Below, piece by piece: positions 17,379-25,927 of a DNA stretch of 64,000 nucleotides (positions within the stretch are counted from its first letter, which is position 1; each line of letters opens with the position of its first letter). The notes below the pieces were generated by a model, which was not told where the DNA came from, searched no databases, and saw only the letters and a program-made list of their open reading frames with translations. Both the position numbers and the translations under genes were made by a program. Location: the NCBI RefSeq assembly GCF_016464705.1, contig NZ_JAEHOB010000003.1, positions 147,598 to 211,597 on the forward strand, given 5' to 3'. The stretch comes from Qaidamihabitans albus. Lineage in GTDB: Bacteria; Actinomycetota; Actinomycetes; Mycobacteriales; Pseudonocardiaceae.

Positions 17379-18478
17379 CAGCCGTCTTCCGCCGACTCCG
17401 GCCCGCCGGACGCGGTCTCCTGCCCCGGGGCTTCGGATTCCGCGGCTCCGGGCTCCTGGGACTCCTTGTCCTCCGGGGCCTCCGGGTCCTCCGGGTCCTC
17501 CGGCTTGCCGGGCCCCTTCTCGCCGGTGGGCTCCTCGGCCTTGGCGTCCTTGTGCACGCTGCCCCGTACCGGCGCGAGCCCGCTTTCGTCCGGCAGCTTC
17601 GCGCCGATCTTGCAGTTCACCAGCGTGGACCCGGCCTCCCAGCTCTCCGGTTCGCGCAGGTCCCAGCTCAGGATCAGCCGCTTCGGCAGCTCCGCGCCGC
17701 CGGTGTACTCCTCGGCCACCCTGGAGCACTCCTTGTCCAGCCAGGCCTTCTGGTCCTCAAGCGAGGGATACTCGTCGAACTCCTTCGCGAGGTCGAGCTG
17801 GCCGATGATCTCGTAGGAGTGCTCCTCGGCGCAGTCCACTGGGTCGCCGACGGTCTTGCCCGCCAGCCCAAGGCAGGTCCCGGGCTCCCACACGTCCGAC
17901 TGGTTCACGTCCGCGGCCGGCACCGTCAGCGGTTGCAGCTCGCCGCCGGGCCCCGCCCACTGCAACCCGCAGCGCAGCTTCCGGTCGCCGTCCGCCCACT
18001 GCTGCTCGTCCGGATGGAGCACCCCGAGGGTCAGCTTGCCGAATGGATCGAGCGGCTTGTCGAGGTAGGTCTCCGCGACCTCGCCGCAGCGTTCCTCGGT
18101 GATCCGGCGCCAGCCCTCGACGTCCGGGGCCGGTGCGCCGGGCCGGAACTCCTTCGCGAGATCGACCACGCCGGCGACCTCGAACAGGTGCCGTTGGTCA
18201 CACGGGACCAGGTGCGCGTCCGCCGCGTCCGGCTTCGTCCAGTCCAGGCAGCTGCCCGCCGGGGACCGGAACGCCTTCTCGCGCGCCTTGAACTGCGCGG
18301 CCTGCTCCGGGCTGGCACCGCCACCGGCCCCGTTCGCTCCGTCGATGTCCCAGGAGAACGCCCAGCTGAACGACAGTGCGAGGATGGCGCCCACGAAGAC
18401 GCCGACCATCAGCACGCGCGTGCGCAGCGTCTGTCTGGTCGGCGGGAACCGCCTGGCGTCTTCGGACATCGATTCCAT
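17378..18478 (-). CDS. Septum-formation family membrane protein (Rv3835-like)
   Basis: A 366-aa protein with a short cytoplasmic N-terminus, one transmembrane helix (about residues 22-45) and a large extracytoplasmic part. It contains two related Septum_form-type modules, each with paired Cys (GSCLDW...VPCDQRH and GTCLGL...VDCAEEHSYE). The C-terminal 60 residues are Pro/Glu-rich and disordered. The family is named from a weak link to septum formation; its biochemical role is unknown. It is the first gene of a two-gene unit with the metallopeptidase and divergent from the gene at 18553. Confidence 0.85.
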   Translation of the reverse strand: MESMSEDARRFPPTRQTLRTRVLMVGVFVGAILALSFSWAFSWDIDGANGAGGGASPEQAAQFKAREKAFRSPAGSCLDWTKPDAADAHLVPCDQRHLFEVAGVVDLAKEFRPGAPAPDVEGWRRITEERCGEVAETYLDKPLDPFGKLTLGVLHPDEQQWADGDRKLRCGLQWAGPGGELQPLTVPAADVNQSDVWEPGTCLGLAGKTVGDPVDCAEEHSYEIIGQLDLAKEFDEYPSLEDQKAWLDKECSRVAEEYTGGAELPKRLILSWDLREPESWEAGSTLVNCKIGAKLPDESGLAPVRGSVHKDAKAEEPTGEKGPGKPEDPEDPEAPEDKESQEPGAAESEAPGQETASGGPESAEDG

Positions 18479-18552
18479 GATGCCTGTCCTGTTCGCCGGG
18501 TGCCGTAGATAGGCTGGTGCTCAGCGCATGCCCTGCGGTAACGGAGTGCTCG

Positions 18553-19140
18553 ATGACAGATGACCATCCCCCAGAAGGGGAACAGCCACGCAAACCAGGC
18601 TCCATGCGGTTTCAGGACCCGGACAGCACGGCGCGGCGGGAGCCGACGTTGGCCGAGCAGCGAGCGCGGCGCCAGGCGCTCGCCGAGGAGCGGGAGCGCA
18701 GGCAGGCGGAGGAAGCAGCCGCGCTCGCCGCCGAGCGCAAGGCCGAGACCAGGCGCAAGGTGCTGATCGGCAGCGGCGTGACCGTCGGGCTGGTCGGCCT
18801 GGTCGCGGGCTGGTATGTCGTCGCGCAGCCGGAAGAGGTCACGGCCGTGTGCACCGATGCCAGTGGCACCGTCGTGGACGAACAGAACTGCGACGAGGAC
18901 TACGTCGCCAACCAGGGCGGCTACCACAGCGGTGGCTTCCTGTTCCTGCCCATGCCGGGCGGCGGCATGCAGCAGTACCGCTACAACTACGGCGGCTCCG
19001 GCACCGTCGGCAGCAAGGTCTCCGGCGGCTCGTACAGCAAGCCGGCGAACGCCAACATCAACACCAAGTCCGGCAAGACCGTGCAGCGCGGTGGCCTCGG
19101 CATCAGCGGCGGCGGGCTCGGCAAGAGCGGAGGCTCGTGA
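18553..19140 (+). CDS. YgiB/DUF1190-like membrane protein with Gly-rich tail
   Basis: A 195-aa protein. A charged Ala/Glu/Arg coiled coil fills about residues 25-65, followed by one transmembrane helix (about 70-92) and an external region with two Cys (AVCTDASG and EQNCDEDY). The C-terminal tail is rich in Gly, Ser, Lys and Arg and ends RGGLGISGGGLGKSGGS. Cys-pair, size and RGGxG tail resemble the DUF1190 proteins YgiB/YjfM of enterobacteria. The next two genes are an ATP-grasp ligase (YgiC/YjfC-like) and a DUF350 protein (YjfL-like), which strongly supports the assignment. The tail could be the ligase substrate (inference). Confidence 0.7.
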   Translation: MTDDHPPEGEQPRKPGSMRFQDPDSTARREPTLAEQRARRQALAEERERRQAEEAAALAAERKAETRRKVLIGSGVTVGLVGLVAGWYVVAQPEEVTAVCTDASGTVVDEQNCDEDYVANQGGYHSGGFLFLPMPGGGMQQYRYNYGGSGTVGSKVSGGSYSKPANANINTKSGKTVQRGGLGISGGGLGKSGGS

Positions 19141-19152
19141 CTCTCGGTTCGG

Positions 19153-20328
19153 GTGGCCGGCGTGCATCGTGATTCCAGCGCCCCCAGGCGCGACTGGCAG
19201 CGCACCATCGAGGAACAGGGACTGGTCTTCGGCACCCCTGCGCGCTACGGCTCGGGGCAGTCCCGGCCGTACTGGGACGAGTCCGTGCACTACGTCCTCT
19301 CGATGGACGAGGTGCTCTCGCTCGAAGCCGACGTGGAGCTGCTGCACTCGATGTGCCTGGAAGCGGTCGACCACGTGGTGGTGACCGAGCGGTACGCCGA
19401 GTTCGGCCTGCCGGAGTGGGTGTGGCCGCACATCGCCGAGTCGTGGAAGCGCCGCGACCCGCACATCTACGGCCGCTTCGACCTGCGCTACGACGGCCGG
19501 GGCCCGGCCAAGCTGCTGGAGTACAACGCCGACACCCCGACCTCGCTGCTGGAGGCCGGGGTGATCCAGTGGTACTGGAAGACCGACGTCTTCCCCGACG
19601 ACGACCAGTGGAACTCGATCCACGAACGGCTCGTCGAGCGCTGGCAGGAGGTCGGCGACCTGCTGCCGGCCAAGGAGCTGCACTTCACCTGGTCGAGCGC
19701 CGACCCGACGGGCGAGGACCACATCACCACGTCGTACCTACAGGAGACCGCGGCCGAGGCCGGCCTGGACACCGTGGCGCTGGCGATCGAGGAGATCGGC
19801 TGGGACCCGCTGCTCAAGCGGTTCGTCGACCTCGCCGAAGCGCCGATGAGCACGGTCGTCAAGCTCTACCCGTGGGAGTGGGTGGTGGACGAGGAGTTCG
19901 GCAGGCATGCCGCCGAGTCGCTGCCGCAGACGCTCTGGGTCGAGCCGCTGTGGAAGATGCTGCTGTCCAACAAGGCCATTCTCGGCCTGCTCTGGGAGAG
20001 CTACCCGGGCCATCCGAACCTGCTGCCCGCATTCAACGACCAGCCGGGCCTGCTCACCGAGTACGTGCGCAAGCCCAAGCTCGGCCGTGAGGGTGCGAAC
20101 GTGCAGATCGTGGCGCCGGGATACGAGACGCAGACCGGCGGCGTCTACGGCGCGGAGGGCTTCGTCTACCAGGCGTTCGACCCGCTGCCCGAGTTCGACG
20201 GGTACCGGCCCGCGCTCGGCGCGTGGATCGTCGGCGACGACGCGGCCGGGCTGGGGATCCGGGAGACGCCGGGGCTCGTCACGGACGACGGTGCGGCGTT
20301 CGTCCCCCACCGCATCCCCGAGTCGTGA
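19153..20328 (+). CDS. Glutathionylspermidine-synthase-family ATP-grasp ligase (YgiC/YjfC-like)
   Basis: A 391-aa C-terminal-synthetase-type ATP-grasp enzyme. Family signatures include GRFDLRYDG, LLEYNADTPTSLLEAG, a VVKLYPWEWV segment and LWKMLLSNKAILGLLWE, with KPKLGREGANV near residue 310 as nucleotide-binding loop. Members ligate amines or peptides through acyl phosphates. YgiC/YjfC lack the amidase half of true glutathionylspermidine synthase, as does this protein. It starts at GTG 19153, twelve bases after its putative substrate gene. The real substrate is unknown. Confidence 0.88.
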   Translation: MAGVHRDSSAPRRDWQRTIEEQGLVFGTPARYGSGQSRPYWDESVHYVLSMDEVLSLEADVELLHSMCLEAVDHVVVTERYAEFGLPEWVWPHIAESWKRRDPHIYGRFDLRYDGRGPAKLLEYNADTPTSLLEAGVIQWYWKTDVFPDDDQWNSIHERLVERWQEVGDLLPAKELHFTWSSADPTGEDHITTSYLQETAAEAGLDTVALAIEEIGWDPLLKRFVDLAEAPMSTVVKLYPWEWVVDEEFGRHAAESLPQTLWVEPLWKMLLSNKAILGLLWESYPGHPNLLPAFNDQPGLLTEYVRKPKLGREGANVQIVAPGYETQTGGVYGAEGFVYQAFDPLPEFDGYRPALGAWIVGDDAAGLGIRETPGLVTDDGAAFVPHRIPES

Positions 20329-20370
20329 TAGACCACGCCCGTCCGTTTTCACCAGAACTGGGAGTTTTTC

Positions 20371-20820
20371 GTGGCGACCCTTGCGTTGTCTGACACATTC
20401 GGTACCGACCTGGCCAGGGGGATCGGCGCGATCGCGCTCTACGCGATCGTCGGCCTCGTCCTCATGTTGGTCGGCTTCTACGCGATCGACTTCACCACGC
20501 CCGGCAAGCTGTCCGACCTGGTGAGGCGCGGCCTGCCCAACGCGGTGATCGTCACCGCGTCCGGGATGGTGTCGATGGCGTTCATCATCGTGGTCGCCAT
20601 CTGGACCTCGGCGAGCGATCTCGCCGGGGGGTTGATCACGGCGCTGGTGTACGGGCTGATCGGGATCGTCGCCCAGGTGCTGGCCGTGCGGCTGCTGGAG
20701 TGGACCACTCGCATCGACGTGCGCTCGACGATCGAGAGCGAGACGTACGCGCCTGCCAGCTTCGTCGTCGCGGCCGCGCATGTCGCCCTCGGTCTCGTGG
20801 TGGCGGTCGCCATCTCGTAA
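20371..20820 (+). CDS. DUF350 membrane protein (YjfL-like)
   Basis: A 149-aa protein with four transmembrane helices and the DUF350 features DFTTPGKLSDLV after helix 1 and NAVIVTASGM in helix 2. In enterobacteria DUF350 proteins (YjfL) cluster with DUF1190 proteins and YjfC-type ATP-grasp ligases, the same company as here. GGGAG lies six bases before the GTG. The molecular role is unknown; a membrane platform or channel for the ligase module is plausible. Confidence 0.85.
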   Translation: MATLALSDTFGTDLARGIGAIALYAIVGLVLMLVGFYAIDFTTPGKLSDLVRRGLPNAVIVTASGMVSMAFIIVVAIWTSASDLAGGLITALVYGLIGIVAQVLAVRLLEWTTRIDVRSTIESETYAPASFVVAAAHVALGLVVAVAIS

Positions 20821-20860
20821 CCAGTCGGTCTCGCGGTGGCCCGTCGCGTCCGGTAACCAC

Positions 20861-20866
20861 TAGCGT
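20861..20866 (+). promoter_or_regulatory. Leaderless -10 element of the dehalogenase gene
   Basis: TAGCGT, seven bases before GTG 20874. The same hexamer stands before the genes at 37567 and 39224. Confidence 0.5.
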
Positions 20867-20873
20867 GACGGGC

Positions 20874-21785
20874 GTGCGGTTACTAAGAACGCCAGACGAC
20901 CGATTCACCGACCTGCCCGGCTTCGACCACCCGCCGTTGTACGCGGACATCGAGGACCCCGAGGGCGGTGTCATCCGCATCGGCTACGTCGAAGCGGGCC
21001 CGCCGGACGGGCCGCCCGTTCTGCTGCTGCACGGCGAGCCGAGCTGGTCCTACCTCTACCGGAAGATGCTGCCGGTGCTCGGGGCTGCGGGGCTGCGCGC
21101 GATCGCGCCCGACCTGGTCGGCTTCGGTCGCTCCGACAAGCCGGCGGACGTGGCCGACCACACGTATGCCCGGCACGTCGAGTGGATGCGGGTGTTCGCG
21201 TTCGACGCGCTCGACCTGCGAGACGTGACGCTCGTCGGGCAGGACTGGGGTGGCCTGATCGGGCTGCGCGTGGTGGCCGAGAACCCCGATCGGTTCGCGG
21301 GCGTCGTCGCGGCCAACACCGGCCTGCCCACCGGCGATCAGGGCATGCCCGCCGTGTGGTGGGCCTTCCACGACGCGGTGCAGAAGGCGCAGGTGCTCGA
21401 CATCGGCCGGTTCGTGCAGTCGGGCTGCAAGACCCACCTGTCCGACGAGGAGCGGGCGGCCTACGACGCACCGTTCCCGAACGAGATGTACAAGGCGGGG
21501 CCGAGGGCGATGCCGGAGCTGGTCCCGGCGACGCCGGACAACCCGGCGACCGAGGCGAACCGGGCCGCGTGGGAGACGCTCACGAAGCTGGAAGTGCCGT
21601 TCCTGTGCGCGTTCTCCGACAGCGACCCGATCACCGAGGCGATGGGCCCGATCCTGCGCAGGCGGATGCCGGGGGCCGCGGGCCGGGAGCATCCGACGAT
21701 CGAGAACGCGGGCCACTTCCTGCAGGAGGACGCGGGTGAGCAGCTCGCCCAGGAAGTAGCCCACTTCGTCCGCGAACTGCCATGA
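20874..21785 (+). CDS. Haloalkane dehalogenase (subfamily I)
   Basis: A 303-aa alpha/beta hydrolase that replaces a halide on an alkyl carbon by hydroxyl. The catalytic set is visible: halide-stabilising Trp in HGEPSWSYLYRKM, nucleophile Asp with adjacent Trp in GQDWGG (near residue 122), acid in FSDSDPIT and His in ENAGHFLQED. The pattern matches the HLD-I group (DhlA/DmbB-like). Start GTG 20874 follows a leaderless promoter; GTG 20865 is the alternative. Its stop codon lies inside a long hairpin shared with the convergent ArsR gene. Confidence 0.9.
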   Translation: MRLLRTPDDRFTDLPGFDHPPLYADIEDPEGGVIRIGYVEAGPPDGPPVLLLHGEPSWSYLYRKMLPVLGAAGLRAIAPDLVGFGRSDKPADVADHTYARHVEWMRVFAFDALDLRDVTLVGQDWGGLIGLRVVAENPDRFAGVVAANTGLPTGDQGMPAVWWAFHDAVQKAQVLDIGRFVQSGCKTHLSDEERAAYDAPFPNEMYKAGPRAMPELVPATPDNPATEANRAAWETLTKLEVPFLCAFSDSDPITEAMGPILRRRMPGAAGREHPTIENAGHFLQEDAGEQLAQEVAHFVRELP

Positions 21786-21830
21786 ACGACCCGTTGCTGG
21801 CATTTTTTGCCAGTAACGGGTCGTTCATGG
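21780..21830. terminator. Bidirectional hairpin shared by two convergent stop codons
   Basis: A 22-bp stem (arms 21780-21801 and 21809-21830, one mismatch) with a seven-base loop containing six T. Both arms begin CCATGA, and each supplies the last Pro codon and TGA of one flanking gene. A symmetrical terminator for the dehalogenase and the ArsR gene. Confidence 0.85.
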
Positions 21831-22169
21831 CAAGTCGTGCTCGGCGGCGTGCTTGATGGCGGCCAGGCGGCGGTCCCACTCGCCGGCCAGGGCCGAGAGC
21901 CAGCGCGCGGTAGCGTCCAGCGGCTGCGGCCGGGGCGTGTAGCGCACCTCCCGGCCGGTCCGCGCGGCCGTCACCAGCCCCGCCCGTTCCAGCACGGTGA
22001 GGTGCTTGACGATCGCCTGCCGGGACACCGGCAGGTCGGCCGCGAGCGCCGACGCGCTGGCCGCACCGCGAGCGGCCAGCGCGTCCAGCAGCGCCCGCCG
22101 GGTCGGGTCGGCGAGGGCGGCCAGCACGTCGTCGACAGGCTCGGCGGCCTCCGTGGGTCCCACCGTCAT
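21825..22169 (-). CDS. ArsR-family transcriptional regulator
   Basis: A 114-aa winged-helix repressor with LADPTRRALLDAL and the recognition-helix region LPVSRQAIVKHLTVLERAGLV. No Cys-rich metal site is seen, so it belongs to the SRPBCC-associated ArsR group rather than metal sensors. The ATG overlaps the stop of the SRPBCC gene (ATGA). It likely binds the paired GGTTGCAC palindromes at 22621-22673 and represses its own operon (inference). Confidence 0.9.
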   Translation of the reverse strand: MTVGPTEAAEPVDDVLAALADPTRRALLDALAARGAASASALAADLPVSRQAIVKHLTVLERAGLVTAARTGREVRYTPRPQPLDATARWLSALAGEWDRRLAAIKHAAEHDLP

Positions 22170-22600
22170 CCGGCGGGCCGCTCCACTCGCCGCCGCAGTG
22201 CGTCGAGCTGGTCCGTCCAGCCGTGCGTGTTGTCGTCGAACGCCGGCCGCCTGCTCGCCTCGGGCAACGCCGCGAACCCGCTCTCCAGCAGGTGCAGCCG
22301 GGTGCGGCCGGCCTCCTCGGTCAGCGTGAACTCCACTCGCGTCGAGTTGCCCTCCACCGTTTCCTGGCCGGGGAACGCGCTCGCCCAGCGGTAGGCGAGA
22401 TAGCGGCTCGGCTCCACCTTCTCCACCAGCATCGGGAACTTGCCGTACCGGCTGTGCTCGGCGACCAGCACCTCTCCCTCCCTCGGCTCGAAGGCACCCG
22501 GCGCGGTGTCGTTGACCCAGGCGAACTCGACGAGCTTCGACCACACGCGCTCGGCGGGTGCGTCGATCATTATCTCGCGCTCGATCCGGTCGATGTCCAT
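22166..22600 (-). CDS. SRPBCC/AHSA1-like ligand-binding protein
   Basis: A 144-aa START-fold protein. The N-terminal IEREIMIDAPAERVWSKL and C-terminal ESGFAALPEASR/HGWTDQLDALRR are typical of the AHSA1 (activator of Hsp90 ATPase homolog) group. These proteins bind small hydrophobic ligands in a deep cavity. GGAGGAG lies just before the ATG at 22600. It is first in a two-gene operon with the ArsR regulator, a common pairing. Ligand unknown. Confidence 0.9.
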   Translation of the reverse strand: MDIDRIEREIMIDAPAERVWSKLVEFAWVNDTAPGAFEPREGEVLVAEHSRYGKFPMLVEKVEPSRYLAYRWASAFPGQETVEGNSTRVEFTLTEEAGRTRLHLLESGFAALPEASRRPAFDDNTHGWTDQLDALRRRVERPAG

Positions 22601-22620
22601 GTTCTCTCCTCCGTTTTTCA

Positions 22621-22673
22621 GTGCAACCCAATGGTTGCACGAGGATCGACTCTGATGCAACCCGCTGGTTGCA
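22621..22673. promoter_or_regulatory. Two operator palindromes upstream of the SRPBCC-ArsR operon
   Basis: Site one (22621-22640) is GTGCAACC-CAAT-GGTTGCAC, a perfect 8-bp inverted repeat with a four-base spacer. Site two (22656-22673) is TGCAACC-CGCT-GGTTGCA. Centres are 34 bases apart, about three helical turns, so two dimers would sit on one face. They lie between the divergent SRPBCC and serS genes. Confidence 0.8.
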
Positions 22674-22686
22674 CTATCGGGCCGAC

Positions 22687-22692
22687 TACCCT
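22687..22692 (+). promoter_or_regulatory. Leaderless -10 element of serS
   Basis: TACCCT, eight bases before the GTG start and close to operator site two, so ArsR binding could also affect serS. Confidence 0.45.
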
Positions 22693-22700
22693 CGACGACC

Positions 22701-23963
22701 GTGATCGACCCCAGGACACTGCGCGAAGAACCCGGCATCGTGCGCGCCTCCCAGCGCACGCGCGGCGAGGACGAGGGAGTGGTAGACAAGCTGCTCTCCC
22801 TCGACACCCGGCGCAGGTCCGCCATCGCGACCGCCGACACGCTGCGGGCAGAGCAGAAGCAGCTCGGCAAGCAGATCGGCAGGGCGGCCGGTGCCGAGCG
22901 GGAGGAACTGCTCGCCAAGGGCAAGGAACTCGCCGCGCGGGTCAAAGCGGCCGAGGCCGAGCAGGCGCAGGCCAGCCAGGAGTTCGACGAGCTGCACCAG
23001 CGGGTGCCGAACATCGTGCACCCGGCCACGCCCGCGGGCGGCGAGGACGACTTCGCCGTGCTCGAACACGTCGGCACCCCGCGCGAGTTCGGGTTCACCC
23101 CGCGCGACCACCTCGACATCGGCGAGCGCATCGGCGCGATCGACATGGAGCGTGGCGCCAAGGTCTCCGGCGCGCGGTTCTACTTCCTCACCGGGGTCGG
23201 CGCGCAGTTGCAGCTCGCCCTGCTGAACATGGCGGCGGCGCAGGCCACCGCCAACGACTTCCAGCTGATGATCCCGCCCGTGCTCGTCCGGCCGGAGGTG
23301 ATGGCGGGCACCGGCTTCCTCGGCGCGCACACGTCCGAGGTGTACCGGCTCCGCGACGAGGACCTGTACCTGGTCGGCACGTCGGAGGTGCCGCTCGCGG
23401 GTTACCACGCCGACGAGATCCTGGACCTCACTAACGGTCCGCGGCGCTACGCGGGCTGGTCGTCCTGCTTCCGCCGCGAGGCGGGCTCGTACGGCAAGGA
23501 CACCCGCGGCATCATCCGCGTGCACCAGTTCGACAAGGTCGAGATGTTCGTCTTCTGCCGCCCGGAGGACGCGGAGGCCGAGCACGAGCGGCTGCTCGGC
23601 TGGGAGAAGGAGATGCTCGACAAGATCGAGGTTCCCTACCGGGTGATCGACACGGCGGCGGGCGATCTCGGCACCAGCGCGAGCCGCAAGTTCGACTGCG
23701 AGGCCTGGGTGCCCACCCAGCGGGCCTACCGCGAGCTGACGTCGACGTCGAACTGCACGACGTTCCAGGCGCGCAGGCTGGGCGTCCGGTACCGCGACGA
23801 GAACGGCCGCCCGCAGACCGCCGCCACGCTGAACGGCACGTTGGCGACCACCCGCTGGATCGTGGCGATCCTGGAGAACCACCAGCAGGAGGACGGCTCC
23901 GTGCGGGTGCCCGAGGCGCTGCGGCCGTTTCTCGGCGGCCGCGACGTGCTCACGCCGCGGTAG
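22701..23963 (+). CDS. serS: Seryl-tRNA synthetase
   Basis: A 420-aa class II synthetase that charges tRNA-Ser (and tRNA-Sec where present). An N-terminal antiparallel coiled coil (about residues 30-100) for binding the long variable arm precedes the catalytic core. Motif 2 is near 248 ([12 protein letters not shown]) and motif 3 near 377 ([18 protein letters not shown]). The length is normal. Start GTG 22701. Its last 14 bases overlap the convergent racemase-like gene. Confidence 0.97.
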   Translation: MIDPRTLREEPGIVRASQRTRGEDEGVVDKLLSLDTRRRSAIATADTLRAEQKQLGKQIGRAAGAEREELLAKGKELAARVKAAEAEQAQASQEFDELHQRVPNIVHPATPAGGEDDFAVLEHVGTPREFGFTPRDHLDIGERIGAIDMERGAKVSGARFYFLTGVGAQLQLALLNMAAAQATANDFQLMIPPVLVRPEVMAGTGFLGAHTSEVYRLRDEDLYLVGTSEVPLAGYHADEILDLTNGPRRYAGWSSCFRREAGSYGKDTRGIIRVHQFDKVEMFVFCRPEDAEAEHERLLGWEKEMLDKIEVPYRVIDTAAGDLGTSASRKFDCEAWVPTQRAYRELTSTSNCTTFQARRLGVRYRDENGRPQTAATLNGTLATTRWIVAILENHQQEDGSVRVPEALRPFLGGRDVLTPR

Positions 23964-24714
23964 GCGCCTCGTTCACACCGACATCGTCGAAGAGGCGCTG
24001 ACCCACGCCGCTGACCTCGACCCCGGCCAGTCGCAGCGCGGCCCACATCGTCACCTGGTTCGCGGTGAGCACCGGCACCGACAGGTGCCGCTCCAGCGGC
24101 GCGATGAGGTCGTAGGTGGGTACGTTCGTGCAGCTCACGAACACCGCGTCGGCACCGGTGGTGTCGATCCCGGCCACCGCGCCCAGCACGTCGGAGTAGG
24201 ACATCTTCCAGATGTCGCCGAGCAGGCCCAGCCCGATGCTCGCGGTGACCGTGACGCCGAACTCGGCCAGGTAGGCGTGCAGCCGCTCGGTCACCTCGTC
24301 GACGTACGGGGTGATCAGCGCCAGCTTCCGCACACCGAGCAGTTCCAGGGCGCTGACCAGCGCGCCCGACGTGGTCACCGCGGCGGCGGCGCCCGCGTCG
24401 AGCATCCCGGCCACGAGTGCGGCCTCCCCCGCGGCGCCGTCGACGAAACTGCCCGACGTGCAGGAGTAGGCCACGACGCGGGGCTCCGGAACGAGCACGT
24501 CCCGGGTCGCCCTGCGCACACCGTGCGGGTCGCCCAGTGCCTCCGCCAGTTGCACCGTCACCGGCTCCGGCAGGTAGGGCAGCCGGGTGGTGTGCAGTGA
24601 GACATGGCCGGGCAGCCACCGCCACAGCTCCCGGTCCAGTGCGAAGTCGAAGGGCGCCACGAGGCCGATCCCGGTCTGCTCCACCGCGGAAAACGCGTAC
24701 GGGCCATCGAACAT
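23950..24714 (-). CDS. Maleate isomerase / arylmalonate decarboxylase-family protein
   Basis: A 254-aa member of the Asp/Glu racemase superfamily. The two catalytic Cys positions appear as AYSCTSGSF (near residue 92) and [11 protein letters not shown] (near 196), the arrangement of maleate cis-trans isomerases and arylmalonate decarboxylases. The ATG at 24714 has AGAGGAG seven bases upstream. It is convergent with serS and overlaps it by 14 bases. Substrate not determined. Confidence 0.85.
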   Translation of the reverse strand: MFDGPYAFSAVEQTGIGLVAPFDFALDRELWRWLPGHVSLHTTRLPYLPEPVTVQLAEALGDPHGVRRATRDVLVPEPRVVAYSCTSGSFVDGAAGEAALVAGMLDAGAAAAVTTSGALVSALELLGVRKLALITPYVDEVTERLHAYLAEFGVTVTASIGLGLLGDIWKMSYSDVLGAVAGIDTTGADAVFVSCTNVPTYDLIAPLERHLSVPVLTANQVTMWAALRLAGVEVSGVGQRLFDDVGVNEAPTAA

Positions 24715-24888
24715 CGCGCCGCTCCTCTGCTGAACCCCGGCTGTCAAGCTAGGTTTCGCTCGCGGGCCGGTAAACGTTTCACGAGCAGGCTTCACAGGTG
24801 GGAAATGCGATGTAACACTCACGACCAGCGGCGGCACACTACGCTGACACGCGTTCATCGGCGGGAAACAAGACGATGGGGGACGTGC

Positions 24889-25875
24889 GTGCGCGGGAAC
24901 GTGCTTGGCCTGCTGGCGGTGTGTTTGTTGCTCGCCGCCTGCGGAACCACGGTGGGCGGTACCGCGCAGCCGGTCGCGGCGCCGACCACGAGTGCGAGCG
25001 GGGTCGAGTCGGGCGAGCCGTGCGCGCTGCTCACCCCGGAGGAGGCCACCCACCTCGAACTGCGGCCGGAGGGCGAGTTCACCCCCGGTGAGCCGGCGAA
25101 CCTGCTGCCGCCCAACTGCTACTGGGGCCCGGCCGAGACCGCGGAGGGCGTCGACTCGCTCACCGTCTCCCTCGCCACCGGGATGTCGGTCGCCGAGTAC
25201 GTCGACGGTGTCGAGCCCGTGGAGACCGGGGAGTTCGGCGGGCTCACCTGGAGCCGCTACCTGGACCCGGTCGGCGGCGAGTCGATGTGCCTGCTCGTGA
25301 CCGAGCTCTCCGAGACGTCGTTCGTGGCAGTGAGCAGCATGAACGTCACCGAGGAGGCCAAGGCGTGCGACCTGGCGAAGAAGGGCGCGCCGTTCGTCGC
25401 CGGGCACCTGCCGGGCGGTGCGCCTGCCGAGGTGCCGACCAGCACGGCACCGGAGCCGAGCGCGCTCGCCTCGATCGACCCGTGCACGCTGCTGACCCCC
25501 GAGGAAGCCGAGCAGCTCGGCCGCAGCGGCTCGGCGAAGCCGCTCGACGGCACCGGTGACGGGCCGCCCGGCTGCCAGTGGGACGACACCGACGGGGACG
25601 CGGGGGAGAAGGCGCTCGACCTCTACGCGGGCGACCGGCCCGCGGAGGAGTGGTACTACTACGAGGACGAGGGGGAGCCGCTGGAGGTCGGTGGTTTCAC
25701 CTGGAAGGTCCAGCCCGGCGCCGGCGGCTACGAGTCGGTGTGCCAGGCGATCATGAGCTTCACCGACACGTCGTCGGTCTACATCACCAGCGGCAACCTG
25801 GACGACCCCGCGAAGATGTGCGACACCCTCCGCGCGGCCATCCCGCTGATCACCGCACACCTGCCGGAACCATGA
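24889..25875 (+). CDS. Two-domain DUF3558 lipoprotein
   Basis: A 328-aa lipoprotein with lipobox LAAC (Cys about residue 18) and two consecutive DUF3558-type domains. The first opens with EPCALLTPEEATHL (near 43) and the second with DPCTLLTPEEAEQL (near 202), so an internal duplication is evident. Each domain carries the CxW element (NCYWG, GCQWD). The GTG at 24889 is the best start; a GGGGGA box precedes it. The third DUF3558 gene in the window but the only one outside an ESX-like cassette. Function unknown. Confidence 0.87.
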   Translation: MRGNVLGLLAVCLLLAACGTTVGGTAQPVAAPTTSASGVESGEPCALLTPEEATHLELRPEGEFTPGEPANLLPPNCYWGPAETAEGVDSLTVSLATGMSVAEYVDGVEPVETGEFGGLTWSRYLDPVGGESMCLLVTELSETSFVAVSSMNVTEEAKACDLAKKGAPFVAGHLPGGAPAEVPTSTAPEPSALASIDPCTLLTPEEAEQLGRSGSAKPLDGTGDGPPGCQWDDTDGDAGEKALDLYAGDRPAEEWYYYEDEGEPLEVGGFTWKVQPGAGGYESVCQAIMSFTDTSSVYITSGNLDDPAKMCDTLRAAIPLITAHLPEP

Positions 25876-25883
25876 CGCCGGGG

Positions 25884-25927
25884 TCGTGAGTGTTGCCGCG
25901 AGTTAGAACTCGTGTGCGCACTCACGA
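25884..25927. repeat. 44-bp palindrome, copy 2
   Basis: Outer arms TCGTGAGTG/CACTCACGA and inner CGAGTTAGAACTCG. It sits at a convergent junction and overlaps the 3' end of the minus-strand gene at 25903, supplying its last codons and its TAA stop. Confidence 0.9.
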
